From assembly GCA_011524425.1 (NCBI GenBank), contig WTKI01000417.1:1503-11171 (forward strand): 9,669 nucleotides of DNA. Direction: 5' to 3'. The translations under genes and the position numbers were made by a program. Source of the DNA: Altererythrobacter sp. Its GTDB lineage: Bacteria > Pseudomonadota > Alphaproteobacteria > Sphingomonadales > Sphingomonadaceae. Positions 1 to 7,782 of this stretch are shown one piece after another. Numbering within the stretch: the first letter of the stretch is position 1; every line of letters starts with the position of its first letter. The notes below the pieces were generated by a model. That model made no database searches. It had not been told where the DNA came from and was given only the letters and a program-made list of their open reading frames with translations.

Positions 1-174
1 TATGATATTCCAACCGACCATTACAAGATGGCCAGCGGGTCAGAAGTGTGGCTGACCCAAGACAGCCGCATTGTCGTTCGCGCCGATGTTCGGTTCGGAC
101 CGGGGCCAGCGTTGCGTTATGAGCTCAAGGATCTGAAGGTAAATGCGCTCGACACGTCCAATACTCCCCGTTGA
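1..174 (+). CDS. C-terminal fragment of an unrecognised protein
   Basis: An open frame runs from the first base to a TGA at 172-174 and gives the last 57 residues of a protein whose start lies outside the window. The tail reads as alternating hydrophobic and polar residues (for example VWLTQDSRIVVRADVRF), which suggests beta strands, and it ends in a polar tail, NALDTSNTPR. I do not recognise the family. The frame has normal-looking codons and no competing frame with a better case. The next gene is on the opposite strand and ends 64 bp away, so the two converge. I see no convincing hairpin terminator between them. It could be the end of a secreted beta-rich protein or of an enzyme's beta domain; nothing here decides. 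Confidence 0.6.
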   Translation, partial: YDIPTDHYKMASGSEVWLTQDSRIVVRADVRFGPGPALRYELKDLKVNALDTSNTPR

Positions 175-238
175 GCAAGCCGTCGTGTAAACGCTAATTC
201 GTGCATGAGCCGAGGCAACTTTTGACCTGAGTTTATTC

Positions 239-1858
239 CTAATGCTTTGCTGCTTGAGCGATCATATCCGCGGCCTTGGCGCCGACTAATATAGAGGGGG
301 CGTTCGTATTACCACTGGTGATGCGAGGCATGATCGAGGCGTCAGCCACCCGTAGGTTTGAAATGCCATGTACTTGCAGTGCCGCATCGACGACGCTGCT
401 TTGATCAGAACCCATCTTGCAGGTGCCGGTAATATGGTAGGTTGGCCCAGCTGCAGCGCGGAAAAGCGCGCGCCATTCATCGACCGTTTGCACCGCTTCT
501 CCGGGAAATTGCTCTGCTTTCGCATACGGCTTCATGGCGGGCGCATTGAACATCTTGCGTACCCATTCACACGCCGATTGCAGACGCACCAAATCGCGTT
601 CGTCTCCGAGCAATTGCGGTAAGATAAGTGGAGGGGTCGTAGCCTTTGCATTTTTAAGTAGGATTTCCCCGCGGCTTTCTGGATGGCACACGGCGGGCAC
701 GCACATCATGGCGGGATTTTTCATCGGGACAACGTCTTGGCCCTCAATCGTGTATCCCAATGGCGTGAAGAGGACTTGGATATCGGGTGATGGTTCGTCA
801 GGGCAAGAGCGTATGAACGCCGTCGCTTGGGCTGGCGGGCTGGCTGCCGCGCCTGTCCCATCAAGGAGGAAGCGCAGCCCGTTTCGCACCATGCCGGGCA
901 GATTGTATTCCTGATTGACCGTGCGCACGCTATCGACGACTTGTTGGACAATCCAGACACCGCAATGTTCTTGCATGTTTTGGCCAACGCCCGGCAGATC
1001 TTGCTGAACATCAACGCCAACCGATCTCAAATGATCACCGGGGCCAATTCCCGATAGCATCAGGATTTGTGGAGAGCCTACGGCGCCGGCCGCCAAAATC
1101 ACTTCGCGCCGAGCGCCCAGCCGCACGGCCTGGCCCGCGCGTTTGAACGTGACGCCTGTTGCCGTTTTGCCTTCTAGGTCGACCCTCTCAACTTGAGCCT
1201 TGGTGATCAATTGCACGTTGGAGCGCGCAAGCGCCTTGTGCAAAAAGGCTTTAGCCGAGCTTTGGCGCCATCCGCGCTTTTGCGTCACTTGGACAATTGC
1301 TGCACCTTCTTGTTCGACGTCGTTGTAATCGGGATTTGACGGAACACCCGTTTGGGCTGCCGCCTCGACAAAGGCGTTGCTGAGCAAGTGGGGCTTGCGC
1401 AATCGCTCGATGTACATGGGGCCATCATGCCCCCTTTCATCGCCTGCTTTGGCCTGAGCGTATCCTTCAATTTTCTTGTAGTAGGGAAGGATATCGGTGT
1501 AGCCCCAACCCTCATTTCCCTCTTCGGCCCAGGCGTCGTAGTCTTCCTTTTGCCCTCGCACCCACAATTGGCCGTTTGTGGAACTGCTTCCACCAACTAC
1601 CTTGCCGCGAGGCCAAGCATCAGTGCGGTTGTCGCGCGAAGGATCGGGTTGAGAGACATAGCACCAATCGAAATCAGGATTGCTGGCGGCGCGCATCGCG
1701 CCGGCTGGAATCTTAACCACCAATGAGTTGTCTAAACCACCGGCCTCAAGAACCGCGACAGAGTGTTGGCCGTTTTCAGACAGTCGCTCTGCGATGACAC
1801 AGCCTGCTGACCCGGCCCCAACAATAATGAAGTCAAATTCTTCGGAAATCATCGTCAT
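239..1858 (-). CDS. GMC-family FAD-dependent alcohol/choline dehydrogenase-like oxidoreductase
   Basis: This 539-residue flavoprotein probably oxidises a primary alcohol to an aldehyde in the cytoplasm; no signal peptide is visible. The N-terminus carries the FAD-binding GAGSAG (residues 14-19) with the acidic end of the second strand near E38. The first GMC signature is near residues 85-101 (GKVVGGSSSTNG) and the second near 256-273 (GAVGSPQILMLSGIGP). The C-terminus has the expected catalytic pair: His475 in YHITGTCKMG and Asn519 in SGNTNAPS, 44 residues apart as in choline oxidase. Length is normal for the family. The ATG at 1858 is preferred over the ATG two codons later because GAGG lies 7 nt upstream of it. 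The gene is divergent from the methyltransferase. Substrate is not predictable: choline, polyethylene glycol and terpene or aliphatic alcohol dehydrogenases all share these motifs. Confidence 0.93.
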   Translation of the reverse strand: MTMISEEFDFIIVGAGSAGCVIAERLSENGQHSVAVLEAGGLDNSLVVKIPAGAMRAASNPDFDWCYVSQPDPSRDNRTDAWPRGKVVGGSSSTNGQLWVRGQKEDYDAWAEEGNEGWGYTDILPYYKKIEGYAQAKAGDERGHDGPMYIERLRKPHLLSNAFVEAAAQTGVPSNPDYNDVEQEGAAIVQVTQKRGWRQSSAKAFLHKALARSNVQLITKAQVERVDLEGKTATGVTFKRAGQAVRLGARREVILAAGAVGSPQILMLSGIGPGDHLRSVGVDVQQDLPGVGQNMQEHCGVWIVQQVVDSVRTVNQEYNLPGMVRNGLRFLLDGTGAAASPPAQATAFIRSCPDEPSPDIQVLFTPLGYTIEGQDVVPMKNPAMMCVPAVCHPESRGEILLKNAKATTPPLILPQLLGDERDLVRLQSACEWVRKMFNAPAMKPYAKAEQFPGEAVQTVDEWRALFRAAAGPTYHITGTCKMGSDQSSVVDAALQVHGISNLRVADASIMPRITSGNTNAPSILVGAKAADMIAQAAKH

Positions 1859-1865
1859 AATCTAA

Positions 1866-1869
1866 CCTC
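1866..1869 (-). promoter_or_regulatory. Ribosome binding site of the GMC oxidoreductase
   Basis: Read on the minus strand, GAGG sits 7 nt before the ATG at 1858. The protein begins MTM, so two ATGs are available. The spacing favours the first, since the second would be 13 nt away. Confidence 0.6.
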
Positions 1870-2058
1870 GATGGACCTCGGGCTTTACTTGCTCTTTGCG
1901 ATTTATGAGTGTGAAATTGAGGATGTCCAATCGACCCAGTCAATTGCTCAATAGAAACTTGCAAATAGGACCCGCATACTTGTGGTCTTATATCCAAGGC
2001 CTACTTTATTGATTTCGGATGATGGCTCTAACGAATGAGTTGATCAGACAGTTACCAA

Positions 2059-2074
2059 TTGGGCGTTTTCCCAA
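2059..2074. promoter_or_regulatory. Short inverted repeat in the methyltransferase leader
   Basis: TTGGG, six bases, then CCCAA form a perfect 5-bp inverted repeat ending 12 nt before the AAGG ribosome site of the methyltransferase. An 8-bp palindrome, CCAATTGG (2055-2062), overlaps its left arm. It could be an operator or a small leader hairpin. It is short enough to be chance, and I could not place a convincing sigma-70 promoter in the 238-bp divergent spacer (1859-2096). Confidence 0.2.
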
Positions 2075-2096
2075 CCCACCAAACTGAAGGTGAACG

Positions 2097-3281
2097 ATGA
2101 ACAAGCCTGCGCACGACATGTTTCCCGAAGCCAACCACGATGAGCTTTCGCAGCAAGCATTCCTGCGCAGTTTCATGATGCACATCTATGAAAAGGTCAT
2201 GCCCGGTAACGACGTCCTCTACCAATCCAAGATTAAACCTCAGTTTGAGAAAGAGTTCGGACGAGAGCCTGTAACCCGCAAAGAAGTGCGCGAAGCCCTT
2301 GGCAAAGAGCCCTACAACCAAATGTGGAGCTCCTTGATGCGTACAAGCCAAGAGATGATGTACAGCACCGTTAGGCCCAGTATCGAACGCCAAATGCCGG
2401 CATTGAAGCAGAAGGCGAGCGCCTTGAAAGACGAGGCGAACACCAAGAGCAACCCGGTCGGCTCGTTATCTTTGGATCCGGAATTGGAAATTCCTTCCTA
2501 TCACACCCATGCGGATATCCACTGCAAGCCGGGCGGCTACCATACAAAAACCCATGATGGCGATTTTCTAGCCGGCGCTGAGTTCGACCGAACGGTAATG
2601 GTCTATTTTCACGGCAAAACAGGGCCACTTGCAGACGACATGGGACTTTCCCTCGCACGCTGGATTAAGGAGAACAATCCCGAGTTCGATCCGGCTGCCA
2701 TCTTGGATATGGGCTGCACTATCGGGCATAGTTCAGTGCCTTACACCGATGTGTATCCTGACGCAGAAGTTCACGCGATCGATGTCGCTGCGCCGTGTCT
2801 TGAGTATGGCCACTACCGCGCAGAAGCGCTCGGCAAACCGGTGCACTTTAGCCAGCAAAACGCGGAAAAGACCAATTATGCAGATGGCTCGTTTGACCTG
2901 ATCGTCTCGCACATTTTGATGCACGAAACTTCTCACAAGGCGCTAGAGAACATCATCGCTGAATGTCACCGCTTGCTTAAGCCAGGGGGGCTAATGATCC
3001 ATATGGATGTGGTTGGCGCGCCGGACCCGTTCGGCCAGTACCTTTGCGAATGGAACGCCCATTACAATAACGAGCCATATATGGGCGGGCTCCAGGACGA
3101 AGATTTCCCGACGCTTTTTTCCGAGGCGGGGTTCGTAAAAGACAGCTTCTTCATGGAGCAGATTGAAAGCGTTCACCTCCCCAAAACAATGCCCGAAGTT
3201 ATGGCTGCAAAGCGCGCTGAAGGCGTTGTAATCGGGATTGGGTATTACACGATCATTGGGTCTCGTAAGGCCGCCTCCTAA
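2097..3281 (+). CDS. Class I SAM-dependent methyltransferase with a long N-terminal domain
   Basis: This 394-residue protein has a Rossmann-type methyltransferase domain in its second half. Motif I is LDMGCTIGHS (203-212), with a hydrophobic strand before it. The acidic residue that would bind the SAM ribose is D229 in HAIDV. Motif IV-like DGSFDLIVSH lies at 263-272 and the post-motif LLKPGG at 293-298. The first 130 or so residues are rich in charged helical sequence and have no motif I know; they may form a cap or dimer domain. There is no signal peptide, so it is probably cytoplasmic. AAGG lies 6 nt before the ATG at 2097. The acceptor is unknown: a small-molecule O- or C-methyltransferase fits best. 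It diverges from the GMC gene, which could mean shared regulation, and converges on the amine oxidase with only 33 bp between them and no clear terminator. Confidence 0.88.
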   Translation: MNKPAHDMFPEANHDELSQQAFLRSFMMHIYEKVMPGNDVLYQSKIKPQFEKEFGREPVTRKEVREALGKEPYNQMWSSLMRTSQEMMYSTVRPSIERQMPALKQKASALKDEANTKSNPVGSLSLDPELEIPSYHTHADIHCKPGGYHTKTHDGDFLAGAEFDRTVMVYFHGKTGPLADDMGLSLARWIKENNPEFDPAAILDMGCTIGHSSVPYTDVYPDAEVHAIDVAAPCLEYGHYRAEALGKPVHFSQQNAEKTNYADGSFDLIVSHILMHETSHKALENIIAECHRLLKPGGLMIHMDVVGAPDPFGQYLCEWNAHYNNEPYMGGLQDEDFPTLFSEAGFVKDSFFMEQIESVHLPKTMPEVMAAKRAEGVVIGIGYYTIIGSRKAAS

Positions 3282-3314
3282 AGACGAGCTTGTGCCGCTA
3301 ACCACGCGATTGGG

Positions 3315-4781
3315 TCAAGCGAAGCGATCAAGATAGGCGATCGCCTCGCGCGCCCCAGATGCGGCTGCGGCTTCCAATCCGGCTTCGGTATTGCGTGTAT
3401 GCTCCCCAGCAAAGCGCAGGCGCTCCATATGCGGCTTGTTGAGCGCCTCAAACAATGTCCCCACTTCGCCCGGGCGCATAATGTATTTGTTGCCTTGGAC
3501 ATAGGGGTTGCGACCCCAGCTATACGCGCCAACAGGCTGAATGGCGCCCTTCATTGATGGGCGCAGAGTTTCCAAACGACTCTGGACGAAGGGGATCATG
3601 TCCTTCTCCTCCATCTTATCGAGCTGAACGGCCGCTATCCCGTTCACCCAGACATCAAGCCATGCAACTTTGCCGTCGGCATTATGATTGGCCATGACGC
3701 GTTCGACTACGTCATCGGTCACTAGGCCGGCCGGCAGACCATCGCTTTCCCAATAGGGTTTTGTCGGGATGAAAAAGACATGGGTCGTAAGGGTATAAAG
3801 CGCTTGGTCGATAGCGGTTTTCTTGGCGCCCGATAGCGCTGGCGTGATGGCAACCGACTTGAGTGCTGAGAAGGGGACCGTGCAAATGGCGCTCTTGGCC
3901 ACCACAGTTCGTCCGCTCTTCGTCTTTACGCTAACTCTGTCCTGTTCAACGTCGATTGCAACGACAGGATCGCTAAGAATGGGTTCGGTTTTGAGGTTGG
4001 TCGCGATCCTCTCAATCAAGGTTAGCATGCCTCCCTCGACATTGTAAAAGCCCGGCGGGCCGCCGGCCGCATCATAAACTTCGCGCACTTCCTCGCCGTC
4101 CTTTGGCGGGGCAATCCCTGCAAATTCCCGCATCTGAAACAGCGCCGATGTTTGATCGAGACCCATGGTATTGGATGTAAGATCAATCAGCCTTAGCGCT
4201 TCATCAGAAACGCCACGTTGTTTGAGAAACTTATCCAGCGCCACGTCATGGGCCAATAGGGATGGCTTATTCCATTCATGAATGTTCTCGATCTGATTGT
4301 GTTGCATCAGGATCGGAAACTCGAGCTGTTCTGGCAGCAAGGCGCGCTCCGCGCCTACTAGCCGATTAGCCGAAGAATTCTCCCAGTCTTGTGGATGCAC
4401 AAACTCGCCATTGATATGATAACTAAACGGGTCTTTGCTTGACGGGGCGATGAAGGGTACATCGGCTTTGTTCGCGTGATAAAGGACAGAGCCGTAAGTT
4501 GGTCCGATTGTGGTTGCTCCGCAATCGAACGATCCTTCGTCGGTTCGCAGGGTAAAGCACCGTCCTCCAAGCTGCGTGTCAGCCTCCACGATCTGGACGT
4601 TCACGCCCTTTTCTTCCAACGTCAGCGCCGCTGACACGCCGGCCATTCCGCCGCCGATCACAATGACATCGGTTGCAGTCGTCGACCATGCGCTGCGGGG
4701 TGAACAACCAGCGATTAACGCCGCAGATAGGCCTCCTGCGATGGCTTGTCGGCGCGTTGATTTGAAGGAGTGCGTGGACAT
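3315..4781 (-). CDS. Tat-exported flavin amine oxidase (monoamine oxidase family), probable lipoprotein
   Basis: This 488-residue FAD enzyme belongs to the flavin amine oxidase family, which oxidises amines to imines. The N-terminus carries a twin-arginine signal, STRRQAIAGG (Arg10-Arg11), and a hydrophobic stretch ending in a lipobox-like IAGC with Cys26. It is therefore probably exported folded with FAD and lipid-anchored. The FAD site follows: VIVIGGGMAG (GGGMAG at 43-48), acidic E67, and LGGR at 71-74. The C-terminal FAD segment is FAGEHT (457-462), followed by GLEAAAASGAREA. Length is normal. AAGGG lies 8 nt before the ATG. It is the last gene of the leftward operon, 46 bp after the hydrolase gene. 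The amine, and whether the real reaction is amine oxidation or a desaturation or other flavin reaction by the same fold, cannot be told from sequence. Confidence 0.9.
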   Translation of the reverse strand: MSTHSFKSTRRQAIAGGLSAALIAGCSPRSAWSTTATDVIVIGGGMAGVSAALTLEEKGVNVQIVEADTQLGGRCFTLRTDEGSFDCGATTIGPTYGSVLYHANKADVPFIAPSSKDPFSYHINGEFVHPQDWENSSANRLVGAERALLPEQLEFPILMQHNQIENIHEWNKPSLLAHDVALDKFLKQRGVSDEALRLIDLTSNTMGLDQTSALFQMREFAGIAPPKDGEEVREVYDAAGGPPGFYNVEGGMLTLIERIATNLKTEPILSDPVVAIDVEQDRVSVKTKSGRTVVAKSAICTVPFSALKSVAITPALSGAKKTAIDQALYTLTTHVFFIPTKPYWESDGLPAGLVTDDVVERVMANHNADGKVAWLDVWVNGIAAVQLDKMEEKDMIPFVQSRLETLRPSMKGAIQPVGAYSWGRNPYVQGNKYIMRPGEVGTLFEALNKPHMERLRFAGEHTRNTEAGLEAAAASGAREAIAYLDRFA

Positions 4782-4827
4782 TTGTTATACCCTTATGTGG
4801 CGTTGCTCACGGCCATGTTTGAGTCAA

Positions 4828-5871
4828 TCATTGTGCTTGCGTGCCCGATTGAACACGCTGTGTCGTCAGCAATTGATCATCCAAATTGCCCCTTAGGAAG
4901 GCGATGAGATCCTCTGAGATCAGCGCTTCGTTTTCCAGATAGGGGTAGTGCCCCAAACCATCATATTTGCGTATCAGGCTTGGCGCTTGGGTTAGCCAAT
5001 GCTGAAAGACTTCGGCTTCCAAATGGACCACCGTTGGATTGGAGGTTCCCCATTGGATCAGCGTAGGTGCGGTGACCTTCGACAGGATTGTTTTGGGGTC
5101 GCCCGTTCGGAATGCGTAAAGCTTGGGATCACCGTCTTCGGCTCTGCGATTGACATCGAAGGCAAGCGTCACGAGCCATTCTGGGGCGTCCTCAGGTTCG
5201 AAAAAGTTCCGGTCCAGAACGCCCGCCCAAAACTCCCTTGGCTTGACCTCCATAGCCTTCCATTTGCGTTCTTCAGGTCGATCGCGGTTGGGGTTGCTTT
5301 GTCGTGTACGCGGCAGCCCAGCCGAGTTGACCAGCGCAAGCCGTTTTACCCGGCTTGGATAATTGGCGGCCACTCGAAACGCGGCCGCCCCTCCACTTGA
5401 CGTGCCAATAACATCCGCCTTTTCCACGCCAATATGATCGAGCAATTTGGTGGCAATTTCGGCGTTGCGTTCAAAAAAATCGATCTTGCCGCTAGCGGGG
5501 ATTTTTCGATCAACTCCGCTTAAGCCGGTGCTCGGGAAATCGAACCGGACCACTCTGTAGTCTGCGGCAACCAATGTTTTCGCTATGCCGTCCCATGCTC
5601 TAAAATTGAGGAAGGAGGGTGGCAGCAGCAAGACGACGGGGCCTGAGCCTTCGTCAGAGTAAAACAGCTCTACGCCGTCGACCTCAGCAGTGCGGGACCC
5701 TTCGATTGCGTAGGTCTTGCGCAGGTCGGCCAGGCTTATCCTAGCAGGCTCCTTTACCGTTTCTTGGGCGGTCGCGATGGCTGAGCTTTCAACCCCGCCG
5801 GGGGTCGAGCAGTTGGCAAGAGTTAAAAGGCAAAGCGCCATGGCGCACCGATGGAGGGTGAATGGTTTCAT
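4828..5871 (-). CDS. Exported alpha/beta hydrolase, probable lipoprotein, unusual acid residue
   Basis: This 347-residue alpha/beta-hydrolase-fold protein may cleave an ester, amide or C-C bond in the envelope. Residues 1-20 form a signal with a positively charged start and a hydrophobic core, ending LTLANC; Cys21 could be lipidated, though Asn before the Cys is atypical. The nucleophile elbow is GTSSG (156-160), giving Ser158. The histidine is His308 in GLGHYP. The oxyanion region is LLLPPSFLNF (81-90). At the usual acid position, the WGxxD motif reads WGTSN, so Asn278 stands where Asp is expected. The start at 5871 is chosen because its ATG overlaps the TGA of the upstream gene (ATGA). The frame continues upstream only to a TTG at 5910. 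No good ribosome site precedes the ATG, which suits translational coupling. It precedes the amine oxidase in the operon. Confidence 0.86.
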   Translation of the reverse strand: MKPFTLHRCAMALCLLTLANCSTPGGVESSAIATAQETVKEPARISLADLRKTYAIEGSRTAEVDGVELFYSDEGSGPVVLLLPPSFLNFRAWDGIAKTLVAADYRVVRFDFPSTGLSGVDRKIPASGKIDFFERNAEIATKLLDHIGVEKADVIGTSSGGAAAFRVAANYPSRVKRLALVNSAGLPRTRQSNPNRDRPEERKWKAMEVKPREFWAGVLDRNFFEPEDAPEWLVTLAFDVNRRAEDGDPKLYAFRTGDPKTILSKVTAPTLIQWGTSNPTVVHLEAEVFQHWLTQAPSLIRKYDGLGHYPYLENEALISEDLIAFLRGNLDDQLLTTQRVQSGTQAQ

Positions 5872-6455
5872 GGGATGCGGCTCAAGGTAAGCTTGGAAGA
5901 CAGTTTCCAATTCCCGTTCTCAGCGTGATTGATCTCGCGAAGCATGGTCAATTGGTCGCCTTTGCGGCTGTGAGTGTAGCGCGATTCGGGAGCGGCAGCC
6001 TCCACCGTTACCTTATCCGGACGCAATTCTCGCACGATGGTCCAGTGTTCGTCATTGTCAAAGTCGACGCTGCGGGCTTCGTAGAGAAACACCTTCTCCA
6101 TACCCGCAAAGAAGTAAGACATGTGCATTGTCTGGCCGTCCTGTTTCGGAAAGATGACACGCAAGGTTTGGAGTGGGGCGCTATCGTCACCGCGAATTTT
6201 AAATGTACTGGTTTCTATCACAAGGGGCGTGTCGGAAAGGCATTCCAGTTTGAGCTCAAATGGGAATGTACGGACCACATCTACCCCTTCGAATTGCTCC
6301 ATCTTCCCCGACCATTGGCCCGATAGGCTGCAAAGTGCGGTGTAGTAATCTGCTCCACCCTTCGCCTCCGGATTAGCTTGAGTGGTTGGAGTCGGCGAAG
6401 GCGCCGCTTGAGCGGCGATTGGGAGAGCGAAAAGAGCGGCAAGGTGCAAGATCAT
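5868..6455 (-). CDS. Small exported protein of unknown family, possibly lipocalin-like
   Basis: This 195-residue protein has an apparent signal peptide (hydrophobic residues 5-16, cleavage likely after AQA near residue 17), followed by a Pro/Thr-rich linker to about residue 30. The rest looks beta-rich. LSGQWSG (44-50) resembles the G-x-W-x-G start of lipocalin- and nitrobindin-like barrels, but I would not assign a family on that alone. It has two cysteines in the mature part, C42 and C72, which could form a disulfide. AAGGA lies 8 nt before the ATG, inside the end of the CoA-transferase gene. The gene overlaps both neighbours by ATGA (6452-6455 and 5868-5871), so it is firmly within the operon. 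Possible roles are binding a hydrophobic substrate or assisting the two exported enzymes encoded after it; both are inference. Confidence 0.82.
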   Translation of the reverse strand: MILHLAALFALPIAAQAAPSPTPTTQANPEAKGGADYYTALCSLSGQWSGKMEQFEGVDVVRTFPFELKLECLSDTPLVIETSTFKIRGDDSAPLQTLRVIFPKQDGQTMHMSYFFAGMEKVFLYEARSVDFDNDEHWTIVRELRPDKVTVEAAAPESRYTHSRKGDQLTMLREINHAENGNWKLSSKLTLSRIP

Positions 6456-7648
6456 TGTATCGTTCCTTGCTTTCTTAGGCGATCAATGTCGTTGTCATCT
6501 AGCTCCAGCCAATCGTGTAGGACCGCCTGTGTGTTCTGTCCTAGTGATGGAGGTGGCGTTTGCGGTTGGCCAGGAAAGGGCACCGGCTGTTTGACGGTGC
6601 GCAGGCCATCGCCGTGATCAATAACGAGGCCCCGCGCACGGGTTTGATCGGATGTTAGCGCTTCGCCGATCGAACGGATCGGACTGTGCGGGATGCCGCT
6701 TGTCGTGAACGCGCCAACCCATTGATCGGTCGTGCGGGATTTTAGAATGGGCGCTAAGCTTTCAATTAAGGCCGACCGGTCAGCCACTCGACCTTCGTTG
6801 GTTTTCCAACCTTCGATCTGAGCGAAGTTTGGATGACCGATGCATTGGCAAAAGGCGTTGAATTGGCCGTCGTTCCCCACCGCAACAACGATATGCCCAT
6901 CTTCTGTGTCAAACACCTGATAAGGCACGATGCTGGGATGCGCGTTGCCCATGCGTTTAGGCGATGCGTTTGTGGCGAGGTAATTCATCGCTTGGTTAGC
7001 GAGTGCGGAAAGTTGGCAATCATGAAGCGCGACATCAAGGTGGCAACCTTTCTCTGTCATCCAAGCGCGTCGCAGCGCCGCCTGTATCGCGTTGGCTGCA
7101 TAAAGACCGGTAAACAGATCTGACACAGCGACGCCAACCTTCATCGGTTCGGCTCCCTGTTCCCCGTCAGCTTGGCCGGTGACGGACATTAAACCGGTCA
7201 TCGCCTGGATCAAATAATCATAGCCTGGCCGATCTGCATTGGGCCCAGTCTGCCCAAATCCCGTTATCGAGCAATAGACAAGCTTTGGGTATGCTTTGCA
7301 TACGCTGGCGTAATCCAAGCCATACTTTGCCAATCCGCCGACCTTGAAATTTTCTACCAGAACGTCGCATTGAGCCAGCAGTTTTCGAACGAGCCCCGCG
7401 CCTTCGGGAGTTGCAATGTCGATTGCTACAGAACGCTTGTTGCGATTGGCACAGTGAAAGTAAGCCGCCTCTCCATCGGAGGCAAAGGGAGGCCCCCATG
7501 ATCGCGTATCATCGCCGCTGCCGGGCCTTTCAATCTTGATAACTTCCGCGCCATAATCCGCAAGCAACTGCGTCGCCCATGGACCAGCCAAGATGCGGGA
7601 GAGGTCCAGCACCTTAATGCCGGCAAGAGGCAGCATCAGATCAGACAT
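6452..7648 (-). CDS. CaiB/BaiF family (type III) CoA-transferase
   Basis: This 398-residue cytoplasmic enzyme moves CoA between carboxylic acids. The family start is plain: VLDLSRILAGPWATQLLADY, then EVIKIERPGSGDDTR. The GFGQTGP turn lies near residues 130-136. The catalytic aspartate, which forms the aspartyl-CoA mixed anhydride in this family, is probably D177 in VGVAVSDLFTG. Length is typical. The ATG at 7648 is chosen; the frame also contains a TTG at 7657 and an ATG at 7636, and none has a strong ribosome site. It is the first gene of the leftward operon and overlaps the next gene by ATGA. Members act on formate/oxalate, carnitine, succinate/citramalate, bile acids and aromatic acids, so the substrate stays open. 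Neighbouring hydro-lyase genes make a dicarboxylic or hydroxy-dicarboxylic acid a reasonable guess. Confidence 0.92.
   Translation of the reverse strand: MSDLMLPLAGIKVLDLSRILAGPWATQLLADYGAEVIKIERPGSGDDTRSWGPPFASDGEAAYFHCANRNKRSVAIDIATPEGAGLVRKLLAQCDVLVENFKVGGLAKYGLDYASVCKAYPKLVYCSITGFGQTGPNADRPGYDYLIQAMTGLMSVTGQADGEQGAEPMKVGVAVSDLFTGLYAANAIQAALRRAWMTEKGCHLDVALHDCQLSALANQAMNYLATNASPKRMGNAHPSIVPYQVFDTEDGHIVVAVGNDGQFNAFCQCIGHPNFAQIEGWKTNEGRVADRSALIESLAPILKSRTTDQWVGAFTTSGIPHSPIRSIGEALTSDQTRARGLVIDHGDGLRTVKQPVPFPGQPQTPPPSLGQNTQAVLHDWLELDDNDIDRLRKQGTIQ
6464..6468 (-). promoter_or_regulatory. Ribosome binding site of the small exported protein, inside the CoA-transferase gene
   Basis: On the minus strand AAGGA precedes the ATG at 6455 by 8 nt and lies within the last codons of the CoA-transferase gene. 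It supports this start and a direct ATGA junction between the two genes. Confidence 0.6.
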
Positions 7649-7764
7649 CGGCGGCAACGCGCTGAATCATGGCCTTTGCCTGGCTCTTCTAGGACGAATG
7701 GGTCCACATTGGCCGTCTTGGGTACGGATTTGAATCGGCTACTTCCTTGCAGTGTTCGCATATT

Positions 7765-7782
7765 TGATATAAGAATATATCA
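7765..7782. promoter_or_regulatory. Palindrome in the divergent spacer, candidate operator
   Basis: TGATATA, four bases (AGAA), then TATATCA form a perfect 7-bp inverted repeat. It lies in the most AT-rich stretch of the window (about 7755-7798), between the CoA-transferase start (7648) and the hydro-lyase start (7864). A dimeric repressor or activator binding here could control both operons. I did not find a convincing pair of -35 and -10 boxes in either direction. No regulator gene is in the window. Confidence 0.45.

Noticed and set aside
1859..2096. A sigma-70 promoter in the spacer between the GMC and methyltransferase genes.
   Set aside because: Candidate boxes such as TTGCAA with TTATAT are 23 bp apart, and TTGATT with TAACGA only 14 bp, so neither pair is credible.
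3282..3314. Terminator between the converging methyltransferase and amine oxidase genes.
   Set aside because: Only a 5-bp GCTTG/CAAGC match with a 23-base loop is present (3288-3320), without a T-run; too weak to call.
3336..3345. Perfect palindrome GGCGATCGCC.
   Set aside because: It lies within the coding end of the amine oxidase and is explained by codons; one copy gives no sign of a site.
4510..4896. Long open frames opposite real genes, such as 4510-4896, 5862-6326 and 534-914 on the plus strand.
   Set aside because: They lie antisense to genes with clear motifs, and their translations show no recognisable domain.
5872..5910. An upstream TTG start for the alpha/beta hydrolase, adding 13 residues.
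   Set aside because: The extension lies inside the preceding gene and would bury the signal peptide; the ATG at 5871 forms an ATGA overlap like the other junctions.
7649..7657. A TTG start at 7657 for the CoA-transferase.
   Set aside because: It adds only three residues with no better ribosome site; the ATG at 7648 is simpler. The choice is not certain.
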